A DNA stretch of 64,000 nucleotides from an uncultured Muribaculaceae bacterium (GCA_947628305.1 CANQZG010000010.1:62001-126000), one strand, 5' to 3'; shown: positions 16,571-25,332, counted from the stretch's first letter. Notes: generated from the letters alone by a model not told the origin. Program-made: numbers and translations.

Positions 16571-19483
16571 ATGCAAAGCAAAGGAACCTTAGGGAGCGTT
16601 GTCGCCGGAGTCATTGCGATTTTCCTGGTGATAATCTGCCTTTTCTACCTGTCTTTCTCGTTGGTTACCAATCATTACGAGAACAAGGGTGAGGAATATG
16701 CGCTTGCCCGTTCAAGCAAAGGGGGCGCCGGTTCTGTCACCTACCGCGAAGCCTACAAGGAGTACATGGACTCCATTTCGCAGGAAAAAGTATTTATCGG
16801 ATACACTTTTAATGAAGTGCAGAAACTGGGCGTAGGTCTCGGTCTTGACCTGAAGGGCGGTATGAACGTCATCCTTCAGGTGTCGGTGCCTGATATCCTC
16901 CGCTCGATGGCCGCCAATCCCGATAACCCCAAGCTGTTGAACGCCCTTCAGGTGTCGGACTCTGTCGCCAAGGTTACAAAGAGCAATGACTATGTCGGCA
17001 TTTTCTGCAAGGAATACAACCGGCTCTATCCCCAGAGCGACATGTATGAGTTGTTCAAGAACAATGACGCGTTCAAGACCAAGCTGAAACGTGGTGCGTC
17101 ACAGGCTGCCATTGAGGGTGTCCTCAAGCAGGAGGTAAAGGATAACGTGAGCAACGCCACCAACGTGTTGCGTGCCCGTATCGACCAGTTCGGTGTTGTC
17201 GCCCCTAATATTCAGGAACTTGAAAAGGACGGTCAGATACTTCTTGAGCTTCCGGGCGTGAAGGAGCATGACCGTGTGCGCGAGCTGTTGAAATCATCGG
17301 CCAACCTTGAGTTCTACGAGACAATGCCCTACGTCAACTTCCAGGCCGCACTCCATGAACTCGACCGTACTTTCCGTGCCGACTCCACGGCTGACGGTCG
17401 TGGCCTGTTCGGTTTCTTTGTGCAGGAAGGCGACCCCACCGACCAGATTGGCGTGGGTCTCGCGTTGAAGGCCAATCGCGACACGATTCTCGCGATGCTC
17501 AATTCACCCGTGGCCAAGCGTGTGCTTCCCTCGCGTGTCAAGTTCGCATGGGAAATCAAGCCGCAGGTCGTCACACTCAACGATTCTGTCAACAAAGGTC
17601 GCAAGGCCGAAATCTATAAACTTGTCGCCCTTAGCACCACCGATGGCAAACCGGCACTCTCGGGTGATGTCGTAAGTTCCGCTTCAAGCGATTACGACCA
17701 AATGCAGGGTGGTAACTACGTCAACATGTCGATGAAGAATGACGCGGCCAAGATATGGTCACGTGTCACCGGCAACAACATCAACAAGCAGGTTGCGATT
17801 GTCCTTGATGACAAGGTTTATTCAGCCCCCCGCGTCAACTCCAAGATTGACGGTGGCCGTTCGCAAATCACAGGTAACTTCACCACCGACGAGGCCAAGG
17901 ACCTTGCCAATGTGCTGAAGTCGGGTCAGATGAACGCCAAGGTTGAAATCATCTCCGATACCGTAATCGGCCCGTCGCTCGGTCAGCAGGCCATCCATGA
18001 CGGCTTCATGTCGTTCATCATCGCGCTTGTGCTGTTGATGATATTCATGATGGCGTTCTACGGTGTCATCCCGGGTCTCATCGCCAACCTCGGCCTTGTG
18101 TTCAACCTGTTCTTCACGTTCGGTATCCTGGCGTCGTTCCAGGCCGTGCTCACCTTGTCGGGTATCGCCGGTATTGTGCTTGCGCTTGGTATGGCTGTCG
18201 ATGCCAACGTGCTCATCTTTGAGCGCGCCAAGGAGGAACTTCGCGCCGGCAAGAACATACGCACTGCAATCGCCGATGGTTATTCCAACGCATTCTCCGC
18301 TATTTTCGACTCTAACCTTACCTCTATTATCACAGGCGTGATTCTGTTGCTCTACGGTACAGGCCCCATTAAGGGTTTTGCCACTACCTTGATTATAGGT
18401 ATTATCTGCTCGTTCTTCACTGCGGTTTACCTCACACGTCTCGTGTTCATCATCGGTGGCAAGAGCAAGGCTTTCCAGAACCTGACATTCTCGACCCCGC
18501 TGTCACGCAAGATGTTCACCAACACCAAGTTCAATTTCCTCGGTGCACGCAAGACAGCGTTCGCTATCTGTGGTGTCGCCATCGTGGTTGTCGTGGTTTC
18601 ATTTTTCTGGCGCGGGTTGAGTCAGGGTATCGACTTCTCGGGTGGCCGCAACTATGTCGTGCAGTTTGACCATCCCGTCAAGACCCATGAACTGAAGGCC
18701 AAGCTCCAGCCGTTGTTCAACGGTGCCGAGGTCAACGTCATCACAATTGACGATGACACCAAGGTGCGCATATCGACCAACTACAAGATTGATGTGGAGG
18801 ATGAGGGTGACAACATCGACAACGAAATCACCGACATCCTTTACAAGGGTCTCCAGGGCGAACTTAACGGAATGTCACTCTCCGACTTCTCGACCACCAA
18901 TGAGAATGTAGGTATCATGAGTTCGCAGAAAGTCGGCCCGACAATCGCCGCCGATATGAAGGCAAACGCTTACATTGCCGTCATCCTGTCGCTGATTGCG
19001 ATGTTCCTTTACATCCTCATACGTTTCCGCAACATCGCGTTCTCTGTCGGTGCGCTCGCGGCTGTCGCGTTTACGGCGTTCATGATTGTAGGCTTCTATT
19101 CGCTGTTCTACGGAGTGTTCCCGTTCGCGATGGAAATAGACCAGTCGTTCATCGCCGCAATCCTGACGGTCATCGGTTATCAGATTAATGATACCGTGGT
19201 TGTGTTCGACCGCGTGCGTGAGAATGTAGGTCTCTATCCCAAGCAGGATTTCTTCACCACAATCAACAAGTCAATCAACTCGACCCTCGGTCGTACAGTG
19301 ATGACTTCGGCATCGACCCTCCTGGTGTTGCTCTGTATCTTCATCCTCGGTGGTGACGCCATCCGTTCGTTTACATTCGCGATGATATTCGGTGTTGTTA
19401 TCGGTACTTTGGCGACAATGTTCATCGCCGCGCCGGTGGCTTATCTGACCGACCGTCGCAAAAACAGTGTAAAGAAAGCGTAA
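16571..19483 (+). CDS. secDF: Protein translocase SecD-SecF fusion
   Basis: The 970-residue inner-membrane protein joins SecD and SecF in one chain, as usual in Bacteroidota. The SecD half has a first membrane segment, the D1 motif LGLDLKGGMNV, a large periplasmic P1 domain, DEAKDLANVLKSG, and the transmembrane motif LALGMAVDANVLIFERAKEE. The SecF half starts near residue 650 with the second D1-type motif QGIDFSGGRNYVV and has VIGYQINDTVVVFDRVREN. SecDF uses the proton gradient to pull exported proteins out of the SecYEG channel. The gene is monocistronic, with a promoter upstream and a perfect 12-bp terminator downstream. Confidence 0.97.
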   Translation: MQSKGTLGSVVAGVIAIFLVIICLFYLSFSLVTNHYENKGEEYALARSSKGGAGSVTYREAYKEYMDSISQEKVFIGYTFNEVQKLGVGLGLDLKGGMNVILQVSVPDILRSMAANPDNPKLLNALQVSDSVAKVTKSNDYVGIFCKEYNRLYPQSDMYELFKNNDAFKTKLKRGASQAAIEGVLKQEVKDNVSNATNVLRARIDQFGVVAPNIQELEKDGQILLELPGVKEHDRVRELLKSSANLEFYETMPYVNFQAALHELDRTFRADSTADGRGLFGFFVQEGDPTDQIGVGLALKANRDTILAMLNSPVAKRVLPSRVKFAWEIKPQVVTLNDSVNKGRKAEIYKLVALSTTDGKPALSGDVVSSASSDYDQMQGGNYVNMSMKNDAAKIWSRVTGNNINKQVAIVLDDKVYSAPRVNSKIDGGRSQITGNFTTDEAKDLANVLKSGQMNAKVEIISDTVIGPSLGQQAIHDGFMSFIIALVLLMIFMMAFYGVIPGLIANLGLVFNLFFTFGILASFQAVLTLSGIAGIVLALGMAVDANVLIFERAKEELRAGKNIRTAIADGYSNAFSAIFDSNLTSIITGVILLLYGTGPIKGFATTLIIGIICSFFTAVYLTRLVFIIGGKSKAFQNLTFSTPLSRKMFTNTKFNFLGARKTAFAICGVAIVVVVVSFFWRGLSQGIDFSGGRNYVVQFDHPVKTHELKAKLQPLFNGAEVNVITIDDDTKVRISTNYKIDVEDEGDNIDNEITDILYKGLQGELNGMSLSDFSTTNENVGIMSSQKVGPTIAADMKANAYIAVILSLIAMFLYILIRFRNIAFSVGALAAVAFTAFMIVGFYSLFYGVFPFAMEIDQSFIAAILTVIGYQINDTVVVFDRVRENVGLYPKQDFFTTINKSINSTLGRTVMTSASTLLVLLCIFILGGDAIRSFTFAMIFGVVIGTLATMFIAAPVAYLTDRRKNSVKKA

Positions 19484-19504
19484 TCACGCTTTGAGATACT
19501 GACA

Positions 19505-19538
19505 AATCGGCATGCGTTTATCGCATGCCGATTTTTTT
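19505..19538 (+). terminator. Intrinsic terminator of secDF
   Basis: AATCGGCATGCG at 19505-19516 pairs perfectly with 19522-19533 (12 bp, 5-nt loop) and is followed by a run of T to 19538, 21 bp after the secDF stop. Confidence 0.92.
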
Positions 19539-19548
19539 GAACGCATTC

Positions 19549-19579
19549 TTTGCGATGATTGTTTTTATAAGTACTTTTG
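19549..19579 (+). promoter_or_regulatory. Consensus Bacteroidota promoter of ferritin
   Basis: TTTG at 19549-19552, exactly 19 nt, then TACTTTTG at 19572-19579: a perfect -33/-7 pair. The ATG is 26 bp further on. Confidence 0.8.
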
Positions 19580-19605
19580 CATACTGACAAAAAAGAAACA
19601 TCATT

Positions 19606-20121
19606 ATGTTGAACAACAAAATTCAAGATGCGTTAAACGCACAAATCAATGCCGAGTTTTGGTCGGCATATCTTTATCTCTCGATGGCGATGCACTTTGA
19701 GCAGGAAGGCCTGACGGGTATTGCCAACTGGTTCAAAATCCAGTTCAAAGAGGAGCAGGCCCACGCCGAAATCTTTATCAACTACGTCAACCAGCGTGGC
19801 GGACGTGTCACCCTCAAGGCCATTGACGCCGTGCCCACCCAATGGGAATCGCCCCTTGACGCCTTCAAGGCCACTCTCGCCCATGAGGAGAAGGTCACCG
19901 CGATGATTAACGAGATTTACGCCATCACCGAGGAGGTGCATGACTATGCCACACGCGACCGCCTGAAATGGTTTGTGTCAGAGCAGGTCGAGGAGGAGGA
20001 AACCGCCCGCGGTCTCATCGACAAGTTCACTATGATTGGCGACAACAACATGGGATTGTATATGCTCGACCAGGAACTTGGCTCACGCGTATATAACGCC
20101 CCGTCGGCTCTCGCCGAATAA
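19606..20121 (+). CDS. ftnA: Bacterial ferritin (Ftn)
   Basis: The 171-residue cytoplasmic protein has the non-haem ferritin fold. Ferroxidase residues are visible: Glu in NAEFWSAYLYL, Glu and His in KEEQAHAEIF, Glu in LAHEEKVTAMI and the Gln-Glu region FVSEQVEEEE. Ferritins form 24-subunit shells that oxidise and store iron, protecting the cell from iron-driven oxidative damage. The length is normal. It is a single-gene unit with a perfect consensus promoter and a 13-bp terminator, consistent with high expression. No iron or peroxide operator could be recognised by eye. Confidence 0.96.
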   Translation: MLNNKIQDALNAQINAEFWSAYLYLSMAMHFEQEGLTGIANWFKIQFKEEQAHAEIFINYVNQRGGRVTLKAIDAVPTQWESPLDAFKATLAHEEKVTAMINEIYAITEEVHDYATRDRLKWFVSEQVEEEETARGLIDKFTMIGDNNMGLYMLDQELGSRVYNAPSALAE

Positions 20122-20151
20122 TCTGCCAAGGGGGAAATATAGCAAAACAGG

Positions 20152-20187
20152 ACGGCTCTTGAGGATGATTACCTCAAGAGCCGTTTT
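20152..20187 (+). terminator. Intrinsic terminator of ferritin
   Basis: ACGGCTCTTGAGG at 20152-20164 pairs perfectly with 20172-20184 (13 bp, 7-nt loop), followed by TTTT. Confidence 0.88.
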
Positions 20188-20189
20188 CG

Positions 20190-20324
20190 TCATTCGGGCC
20201 GTGGCATGTCGTGGCCGTAATGTCGTAGGGATGTTCTATCGGACGCGTCCGTTGACGCGTCCCTACGGCCATTGTGCACCCGTGATTGTGTCTGTGTCGT
20301 AGGGACGCGCCAACGGGCGCGTCC
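20190..20324. repeat. REP pair unit A1 (GTAG inward) with conserved linker
   Basis: A degenerate GGCC...GGCC palindrome and a GTAGGG remnant precede hairpin 20241-20262 plus CTAC 20263-20266. A linker containing CATTGTGCACCCGTGATTG follows, then GTAG 20299-20302 plus hairpin 20303-20324 (stem GGACGCGCC, loop AACG). The same arrangement recurs at 20636-20765 and 23686-23822. Confidence 0.85.
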
Positions 20325-20383
20325 GCCGTGAATGTTGTCGCGTTTTTTTGGGTTGGGTGTCGCGTTCATGTACGGTCGTGGCT

Positions 20384-20408
20384 GTAGGATTGCGAAGCAA
20401 TCTTTTTT
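20384..20408 (+). repeat. Short GTAG hairpin followed by a T-run
   Basis: GTAG at 20384-20387 abuts GATTGC, loop GAA, GCAATC, followed by six T. It resembles the REP pattern with a shorter stem and could also act as a terminator. Between it and 20530 I see no gene. Confidence 0.45.
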
Positions 20409-20529
20409 AATAGCCGGGGGCCGAGCCGTCAGGCGAGACCCTCGGTTGCATTGTCCATCGCGATATTGAATCTGGAAGATTCGTCTTTATAAATGATTCT
20501 TTCAGAAACATTTATTCGGGCGTTATTTC

Positions 20530-20562
20530 CCGTGGATTTCACTGTGTTCAATCCACGGCTAC
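20530..20562 (-). repeat. GTAG hairpin with a different stem (CCGTGGATT)
   Basis: CCGTGGATT at 20530-20538 pairs with AATCCACGG at 20550-20558 and CTAC follows directly at 20559-20562. Same architecture as the REPs, with a longer 11-nt loop and an unrelated stem. Confidence 0.6.
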
Positions 20563-20604
20563 CCATAATGATTGCTTCGAAATCCCCTGGTGGGTATGAT
20601 GGCA

Positions 20605-20632
20605 GAGAGGCGACCGATTTCGGTCGCCTCTC
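20605..20632. repeat. Perfect inverted repeat GAGAGGCGACCGA
   Basis: A 13-bp stem with a TT loop. The same hairpin, extended to 14 bp, recurs at 23648-23677; both copies precede a REP pair and the 3' end of a sorting-domain gene. There is no T-run. Confidence 0.75.
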
Positions 20633-20635
20633 GCT

Positions 20636-20765
20636 ATCCGGGCCGCGTTGTTTAGCGACCGTAATGTCGTAGGGTGTTCTATCGGACGCGTCCGTTGACG
20701 CGTCCCTACGGTCATTGTGCACCCGTGATTGTGTGTATCGTAGGGACGCGCCAACGTGCGCGTCT
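20636..20765. repeat. REP pair unit A2 (GTAG inward) with conserved linker
   Basis: Hairpin 20684-20705 plus CTAC 20706-20709, the linker with CATTGTGCACCCGTGATTG, then GTAG 20740-20743 plus hairpin 20744-20765. It ends 4 bp from the stop of the gene at 20770. Confidence 0.85.
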
Positions 20766-20769
20766 GCCG

Positions 20770-23088
20770 TTATTTCACGAGGACTTTGGTGGCGGTGTTG
20801 CCCTGGCGGCGGATGTATACACCGTTTTCGGGGTTGTCAACGCGGATGCCTTGGAGGTTGTAGTATTCGACTGGAGCATCGGCATTGTCGGTATCAATCG
20901 AGCCGATACCTGATGAGCCGACTTTCTGACCGTTGAATTCAACGAGGATGGGAACGTTGTCCTCGCCTTGTTTCCACACCACGTTGATGGTCATCTTGGC
21001 CACGCCGGCTGCATCGACTGTTCCGGTCAGGTCTACATCGGCTGTGATTTCACCTCCGGCGAGCTTCATGTCTGATACATGACCGACATATTTATTAGCT
21101 TCGCCTTCCTTTGTCACAGTGACATCGGGTACGACAATGTCGCCAAGAGACTGCGGGCCGTCACCAAAGTCAAGAGAGAAGTTGGGAAGCGAGAATGTAC
21201 ACTTGCCATCAGTGGTTGGAACGATATAAATGGTGGTCTCTTGACCTCCGCCCGTGATGTCTCCCATTCCGGCGAGGTCTATTGTCACCTTGCCGTCGTA
21301 ACGGTCACCATCGGTCGGCGCAACAGCGGCCTCCTTGGTGATTTTGACAGTGGTGGGCTCGTTTACGCTGAACGTGTACTTGCCGTCATCTCCAAGGGCT
21401 ACGTCGGTGTCATTGACGGATACCTTGACCTTGGACCCTTCCTTAGGTTCGATTACATACTGTGTGCCGGGGAGCGCGTTGTAGGCTGCGGCGAAGTCGG
21501 TCACAGGGACGATAAGGTCACGTGTCACCTTGACTGCGTCCTTGGCGTCGTCGGCGATGTCAAATGTCACAGCTGATGATTTGGGCGCGTCAGCCTCGTC
21601 TGTGTAGGTGTAAATTTTGAATACACCGTATGGGGCGTCTGCTGCGGGAGTGATTTTGCCACTTTTGCTGTAATACCCTGTAAATGGTATTTCGGTGTCA
21701 TCGAGGTAGGCTTTCACGTTGTCGTATACGTAGGTCGAGAAAGGTATATCGCCGGCGTAATAGTTATACTGAGAGTAACCCTCGGTGGCCTTATGTGACA
21801 TGGCATTGGGATATACACCCCAGGTTATATTCAGAGTGGACTCTTTTGTGTCGTTGTTGTCATCGAAGTAAACCACCATTGTCTTGTCGCGGACAATCTC
21901 GGCGGAGCGTATTGTCACTACCATTCCGTCTGCGACCTCCATCTTCAGGCTTCCCTCTGATACGTCAAGGTCTTTGGTGCCGTCATTGACGCTGACAAGG
22001 TAGCAGTTGGTAGCTGCGTTTATTTCGATTTCCTTTTTCTGCTCGGTGAACTCTACGACATTGTCCTTGCCGGCTTTAAGCTCGATGGGCGTGCGGCTGA
22101 ACATGCTGATAACGCGCGATACCGTAACACGCGCGGGGTCGTCGACATCGAACGTTACATTGAATGTCGCGTATTTATGAGCCTTAACGCCGAGTGTCAG
22201 ATTATCAAGAACCACAGTCGAATAGGATGACATGCTTTTCTTTGATACACCGTTGACAACAACATCATCGATGCTGTAAAGGTCGGTATCAAACGTGATG
22301 TCAAGTTTGTCGCCGATGTTGACAGAGATGTCGCGGAAGTCCGAAACCAGTTCGCCGGCCGCTCTGACGGTCTTGATACATGCGGCAGGTGTCTCCTCGA
22401 GGAGATTTATGGTGACAGTGCGGTTTTCCTGGGGATAGACGGCCACTATGTCGATTTTGTCATTGTTCTTGGGGTTGTCGAAGTCGTAGGGTTGGGTGCC
22501 GTCGGGGCGTTCCATCTCGACGTTGTTATATTTTACAGAGTAGAGGGGATGGTCGCTTGACTTGGATGTCACATGCAACGCCTCGGCGTTATCCCCTTCG
22601 GGGATAAACAACACCTCGTTGGAGCCGTTGTTCAGGGTGAGTGTCTCGGTGTTACGCGAGAAACGTACGAGCGATGCGTCATCGACGTTAACGATGGCCT
22701 TTGCCGTACGCACAGATGACTCGGCGGCTGTCACGATGGTGAACTTGATACCATCCTTGCGTGACGACAGATAGGGAGACGCCTTCTTGTAATCGTAGAC
22801 TGATACTTTGCTTTCAGTGCCATCTGACTCTTTGGAGTTGACAGACAAAAGCAGGTTGCCGTCGGTTGGCTCGATATAGAGATAGCCTGACCCCCATTGC
22901 GTGGTGGAAAGGTCTATATCAATTGGATTATCGCCTGGGTTGAGAGTGTAAGGTGCATCCTCCTTGCCCTCAAAATACACTTTGACGCGCGACGGGTCGT
23001 CCACGTTCACTGTCACCGATATTGCGCTCGCCTTGAATGACAGGAGGCTCAACACCAGCAACATCAACACTGAGTTAAGTTTTACCAT
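20770..23088 (-). CDS. Secreted multidomain beta protein with calycin-like domain and C-terminal sorting domain
   Basis: The 772-residue protein has a signal peptide (about residues 1-22). Three or more related beta modules begin with V-DDP-RV-like phrases (NVDDPSRVKVYF, NVDDASLVRFSR, DVDDPARVTVSR). A region at about residues 600-725 resembles the calycin-like domain of Bacteroides lipoproteins (TFSLPNFSLDFG, GDIVVPDVTVTK, VDLTGTVDAAG). The last 45 residues form a sorting-domain-like tail: YYNLQGIRVDNPENGVYI then RRQGNTATKVLVK, as in type IX secretion cargo. It is probably exported to the cell surface; ligand unknown. Its C-terminus and 3' flank are nearly repeated in the gene at 23827. I do not know a characterised homologue. 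Confidence 0.8.
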   Translation of the reverse strand: MVKLNSVLMLLVLSLLSFKASAISVTVNVDDPSRVKVYFEGKEDAPYTLNPGDNPIDIDLSTTQWGSGYLYIEPTDGNLLLSVNSKESDGTESKVSVYDYKKASPYLSSRKDGIKFTIVTAAESSVRTAKAIVNVDDASLVRFSRNTETLTLNNGSNEVLFIPEGDNAEALHVTSKSSDHPLYSVKYNNVEMERPDGTQPYDFDNPKNNDKIDIVAVYPQENRTVTINLLEETPAACIKTVRAAGELVSDFRDISVNIGDKLDITFDTDLYSIDDVVVNGVSKKSMSSYSTVVLDNLTLGVKAHKYATFNVTFDVDDPARVTVSRVISMFSRTPIELKAGKDNVVEFTEQKKEIEINAATNCYLVSVNDGTKDLDVSEGSLKMEVADGMVVTIRSAEIVRDKTMVVYFDDNNDTKESTLNITWGVYPNAMSHKATEGYSQYNYYAGDIPFSTYVYDNVKAYLDDTEIPFTGYYSKSGKITPAADAPYGVFKIYTYTDEADAPKSSAVTFDIADDAKDAVKVTRDLIVPVTDFAAAYNALPGTQYVIEPKEGSKVKVSVNDTDVALGDDGKYTFSVNEPTTVKITKEAAVAPTDGDRYDGKVTIDLAGMGDITGGGQETTIYIVPTTDGKCTFSLPNFSLDFGDGPQSLGDIVVPDVTVTKEGEANKYVGHVSDMKLAGGEITADVDLTGTVDAAGVAKMTINVVWKQGEDNVPILVEFNGQKVGSSGIGSIDTDNADAPVEYYNLQGIRVDNPENGVYIRRQGNTATKVLVK

Positions 23089-23204
23089 AAATTTATGATT
23101 AATGATTGATTATAGATTATTTCCCCGCAAATATAGCAACTTTGATTGTATCCCGCAACTTTTTATCACAAATCGACATCATCCCTGTGATGTTGATTTC
23201 TATC

Positions 23205-23283
23205 GGACGCGTCCCTACGATTGCCGGAAGTGTTTGTTAATTGTGTTTTGCCCTGTTGTAGGGACGCGCCAACGGGCGCGTCT
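23205..23283. repeat. Collapsed REP plus intact REP
   Basis: A half element (GGACGCGTCC at 23205-23214 with CTAC to 23218) lacks one arm and the loop. An intact element follows: GTAG 23258-23261, stem GGACGCGCC, loop AACG, ending 23283. The gap 23089-23826 contains only repeats; I see no gene. Confidence 0.75.
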
Positions 23284-23331
23284 GCCGTAAATGTTGTCTC
23301 GCTTTTTTTGTAGGGTGTCGCGTTCATGTAC

Positions 23332-23351
23332 GGTCGTGGCATGCCACGACC
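23332..23351. repeat. 20-bp perfect palindrome preceded by GTAC
   Basis: GGTCGTGGCA followed by its exact complement. The flanking tetranucleotide is GTAC rather than GTAG. A one-armed copy (TACGGTCGTGGC) occurs near 20371. Confidence 0.55.
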
Positions 23352-23410
23352 CGTTGACAAAATTTCGGCGGCATCGAGGGTGTTGCAAAATTGGTGTTTT
23401 GTGTCAAATT

Positions 23411-23434
23411 GTAGGGACGGGGCGCGCCCCGTCC
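23411..23434 (+). repeat. GTAG hairpin, stem GGACGGGGCG
   Basis: GTAG at 23411-23414 abuts a perfect 20-bp palindrome at 23415-23434. Confidence 0.75.
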
Positions 23435-23469
23435 GAAGAATTGGCTGATTGATGGTCTATTACGACGGC

Positions 23470-23493
23470 GGACACGACACGTCGTGTCCCTAC
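23470..23493 (-). repeat. GTAG hairpin, stem GGACACGAC
   Basis: A 9-bp stem with a 2-nt loop at 23470-23489, then CTAC at 23490-23493. Confidence 0.75.
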
Positions 23494-23549
23494 GATACCG
23501 GCATTGCTCGTTTTGCAACACCCTCGTGGTGAATGTCGTCATCCTTGGG

Positions 23550-23573
23550 GTAGGGTGTCGCCATGGCGACACC
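23550..23573 (+). repeat. GTAG hairpin, stem GGTGTCGCCA
   Basis: GTAG at 23550-23553 abuts a perfect 20-bp palindrome at 23554-23573. Confidence 0.75.
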
Positions 23574-23594
23574 GCCGTCGGCGGTCGCGATTTC

Positions 23595-23618
23595 GGTGCG
23601 GGCATGCCCGCACCCTAC
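23595..23618 (-). repeat. GTAG hairpin, stem GGTGCGGGCA
   Basis: A perfect 20-bp palindrome at 23595-23614, then CTAC at 23615-23618. Confidence 0.75.
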
Positions 23619-23647
23619 CTTATATCATCGTTGCGGACGAAATATAA

Positions 23648-23677
23648 AGAGAGGCGACCGATTTCGGTCGCCTCTCT
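23648..23677. repeat. Perfect inverted repeat AGAGAGGCGACCGA
   Basis: A 14-bp stem with a TT loop; second copy of the hairpin at 20605-20632. Confidence 0.75.
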
Positions 23678-23685
23678 GCCATCCG

Positions 23686-23822
23686 GGCCGCGACATGTCG
23701 CGGCCTTAATATCGTAGGGATGCTTTATCGGACGCGTCCGTTGACGCGTCCCTACGGTTGGTGATACATCATTGTGCACCCGTGATTGTGTGTATCGTAG
23801 GGACGCGCCAACGTGCGCGTCC
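23686..23822. repeat. REP pair unit A3 (GTAG inward) with conserved linker
   Basis: A perfect 20-bp palindrome GGCCGCGACA at 23686-23705 and a GTAGGGATG remnant precede hairpin 23730-23751 plus CTAC 23752-23755. The linker with CATTGTGCACCCGTGATTG follows, then GTAG 23797-23800 plus hairpin 23801-23822. It ends 4 bp from the stop of the gene at 23827, the same spacing as unit A2. Confidence 0.85.
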
Positions 23823-23826
23823 GCCG

Positions 23827-25074
23827 TTATTTTACGAGGACTTTGGTGACGGTGTTGCCCTGACGGCGGATGTAGAGGCCGTTTTCGGGGTTCTCGACGC
23901 GCATGCCCTGCATATTGAAATATTCAACGGGGGCATTGGCGTTGTCGGCGTCAATCGAGCCGATGCCGGTCGGAGTCGCCAGGAACGACAGATTGTAGAC
24001 ATGTTGTTTTTTGCCGTCCTTGTCGTTATCGACGTTGCTGACGGTCACGGTCGCTTTTTTATTGACAGGGTCAATAGCTACTGCTGCAGTAGCCGATTTC
24101 CCGAGCGGTTCACACACAAATGCGTCCTCGGTCGCGGGCATCTCACCGTTAATGGTGTAATCATACTTGCCGTCCTCGAGGGTGACATTTTTCTCCCCGA
24201 CCTTCAACGATTTCAACCGCGAATAATAAATCAGTTTCACGTCATCGACAGTGATGGATGAATTGGCGACAACAGTTGAGTTAAAATAATCCCCTGCTGA
24301 AATTATGACATTAATCTTTTCAGGAGCATCGTTATTTTTATACTCAAATTCATGAAAAAACTCAGTCCATTCGGTCGCAACAGTCGAAATGGGGGCATTG
24401 ATAGACGCAATCAGCGTACCCTTGGATGTTATATCTCTACCTTTTTCGGTTGCAATATCCAAGATGTTACGGTCTCGGTCTATCATTGTCCATAATTTAG
24501 GTTGACTTGGTGTTGCGGACATGCTGAACGTGATATTCCCTGGGACATCTTGTTGAGTATAAGTTCCTTTCCAGAGATATGCTATTATGGTTGAGTTGTC
24601 TGATGATTCAGCACGTGTGTACCATAATGACAGAGCATCTGGCTTATTAGTGAATGAGATGCCTCCGAAAGTGCCACCATCTTTGTTTAAAGGTTTTGTT
24701 AACGATACAACAGTAGATGTTGACCATGTAGTGCCTAAAGAAACATATCCCGGTATTATATTTCCACCGATTTTAGAATCAATATTTATTAATTTTATAG
24801 CAGATGAAGAAAGATGTCCATCAACATTTGAACCAACCGTTGTTTTTCCGGCACTACCTGTTCCAATAGTGTTTGAGATGCACCATGGAGATGGTGTCAT
24901 TCCTTGGTCTGTATCTCCTGTAAATGGTCCGTTGCTATTTTTATTACTTGTCCAGGGATAGCATTTGACCCAGTCGTTTTCGAAGCCGGCGTTGGGGAGC
25001 TGCTGGGCGGCCGCGGGGAGGGCGGCTGCGGTCAGTATCGAACAGCTGATAAGTTTGGTGTAGAGTTTGGTCAT
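23827..25074 (-). CDS. Secreted PCMD-like protein with C-terminal sorting domain
   Basis: The 415-residue protein has a signal peptide ending at AAAQQ, then a region resembling the PCMD domain (putative carbohydrate metabolism domain): QLPNAGFENDW, SNVDGHLSSSAIKL, FTNKPDALSLWYTR and ITVDDVKLIYYS. A beta-rich linker follows and then a sorting-domain tail ending YFNMQGMRVENPENGLYI then RRQGNTVTKVLVK. Such proteins are surface-exposed or secreted in gut Bacteroidota and often linked to glycan use. The middle of the gene (roughly 24240-24960) is visibly richer in A and T than the 3' end, which suggests that a typical tail is joined to a body of different origin. Exact function unknown. Confidence 0.8.
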   Translation of the reverse strand: MTKLYTKLISCSILTAAALPAAAQQLPNAGFENDWVKCYPWTSNKNSNGPFTGDTDQGMTPSPWCISNTIGTGSAGKTTVGSNVDGHLSSSAIKLINIDSKIGGNIIPGYVSLGTTWSTSTVVSLTKPLNKDGGTFGGISFTNKPDALSLWYTRAESSDNSTIIAYLWKGTYTQQDVPGNITFSMSATPSQPKLWTMIDRDRNILDIATEKGRDITSKGTLIASINAPISTVATEWTEFFHEFEYKNNDAPEKINVIISAGDYFNSTVVANSSITVDDVKLIYYSRLKSLKVGEKNVTLEDGKYDYTINGEMPATEDAFVCEPLGKSATAAVAIDPVNKKATVTVSNVDNDKDGKKQHVYNLSFLATPTGIGSIDADNANAPVEYFNMQGMRVENPENGLYIRRQGNTVTKVLVK

Positions 25075-25258
25075 AATGATTGTTTTTACGTGTGAAAAAA
25101 TGCGGTGTCCCGCATGAAAATAACTCTTAAGAGTTCCTTAAAAATCACGGCGAAATTACAAATTGTAACCCGAAGTGACAACTTTTCACTCAAAATATTG
25201 GAATTCCCCGCCAAAAATTATACCCGAACTGCCAAAACAAGCCGTCGCAACCTCTGTC

Positions 25259-25332
25259 GTAGGGACGCGCCAACGAGCGCGTCCGCCATATCCCGGCGTT
25301 TTTTTCGGACGCGTCCGTTGACGCGTCCCTAC
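25259..25332. repeat. REP pair unit B1 (GTAG outward)
   Basis: GTAG 25259-25262 plus hairpin 25263-25284, a linker with CGGCGTTTTTTT, then hairpin 25307-25328 plus CTAC 25329-25332. The gap 25075-25513 holds only units B1 and B2; I see no gene in it. Confidence 0.85.
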
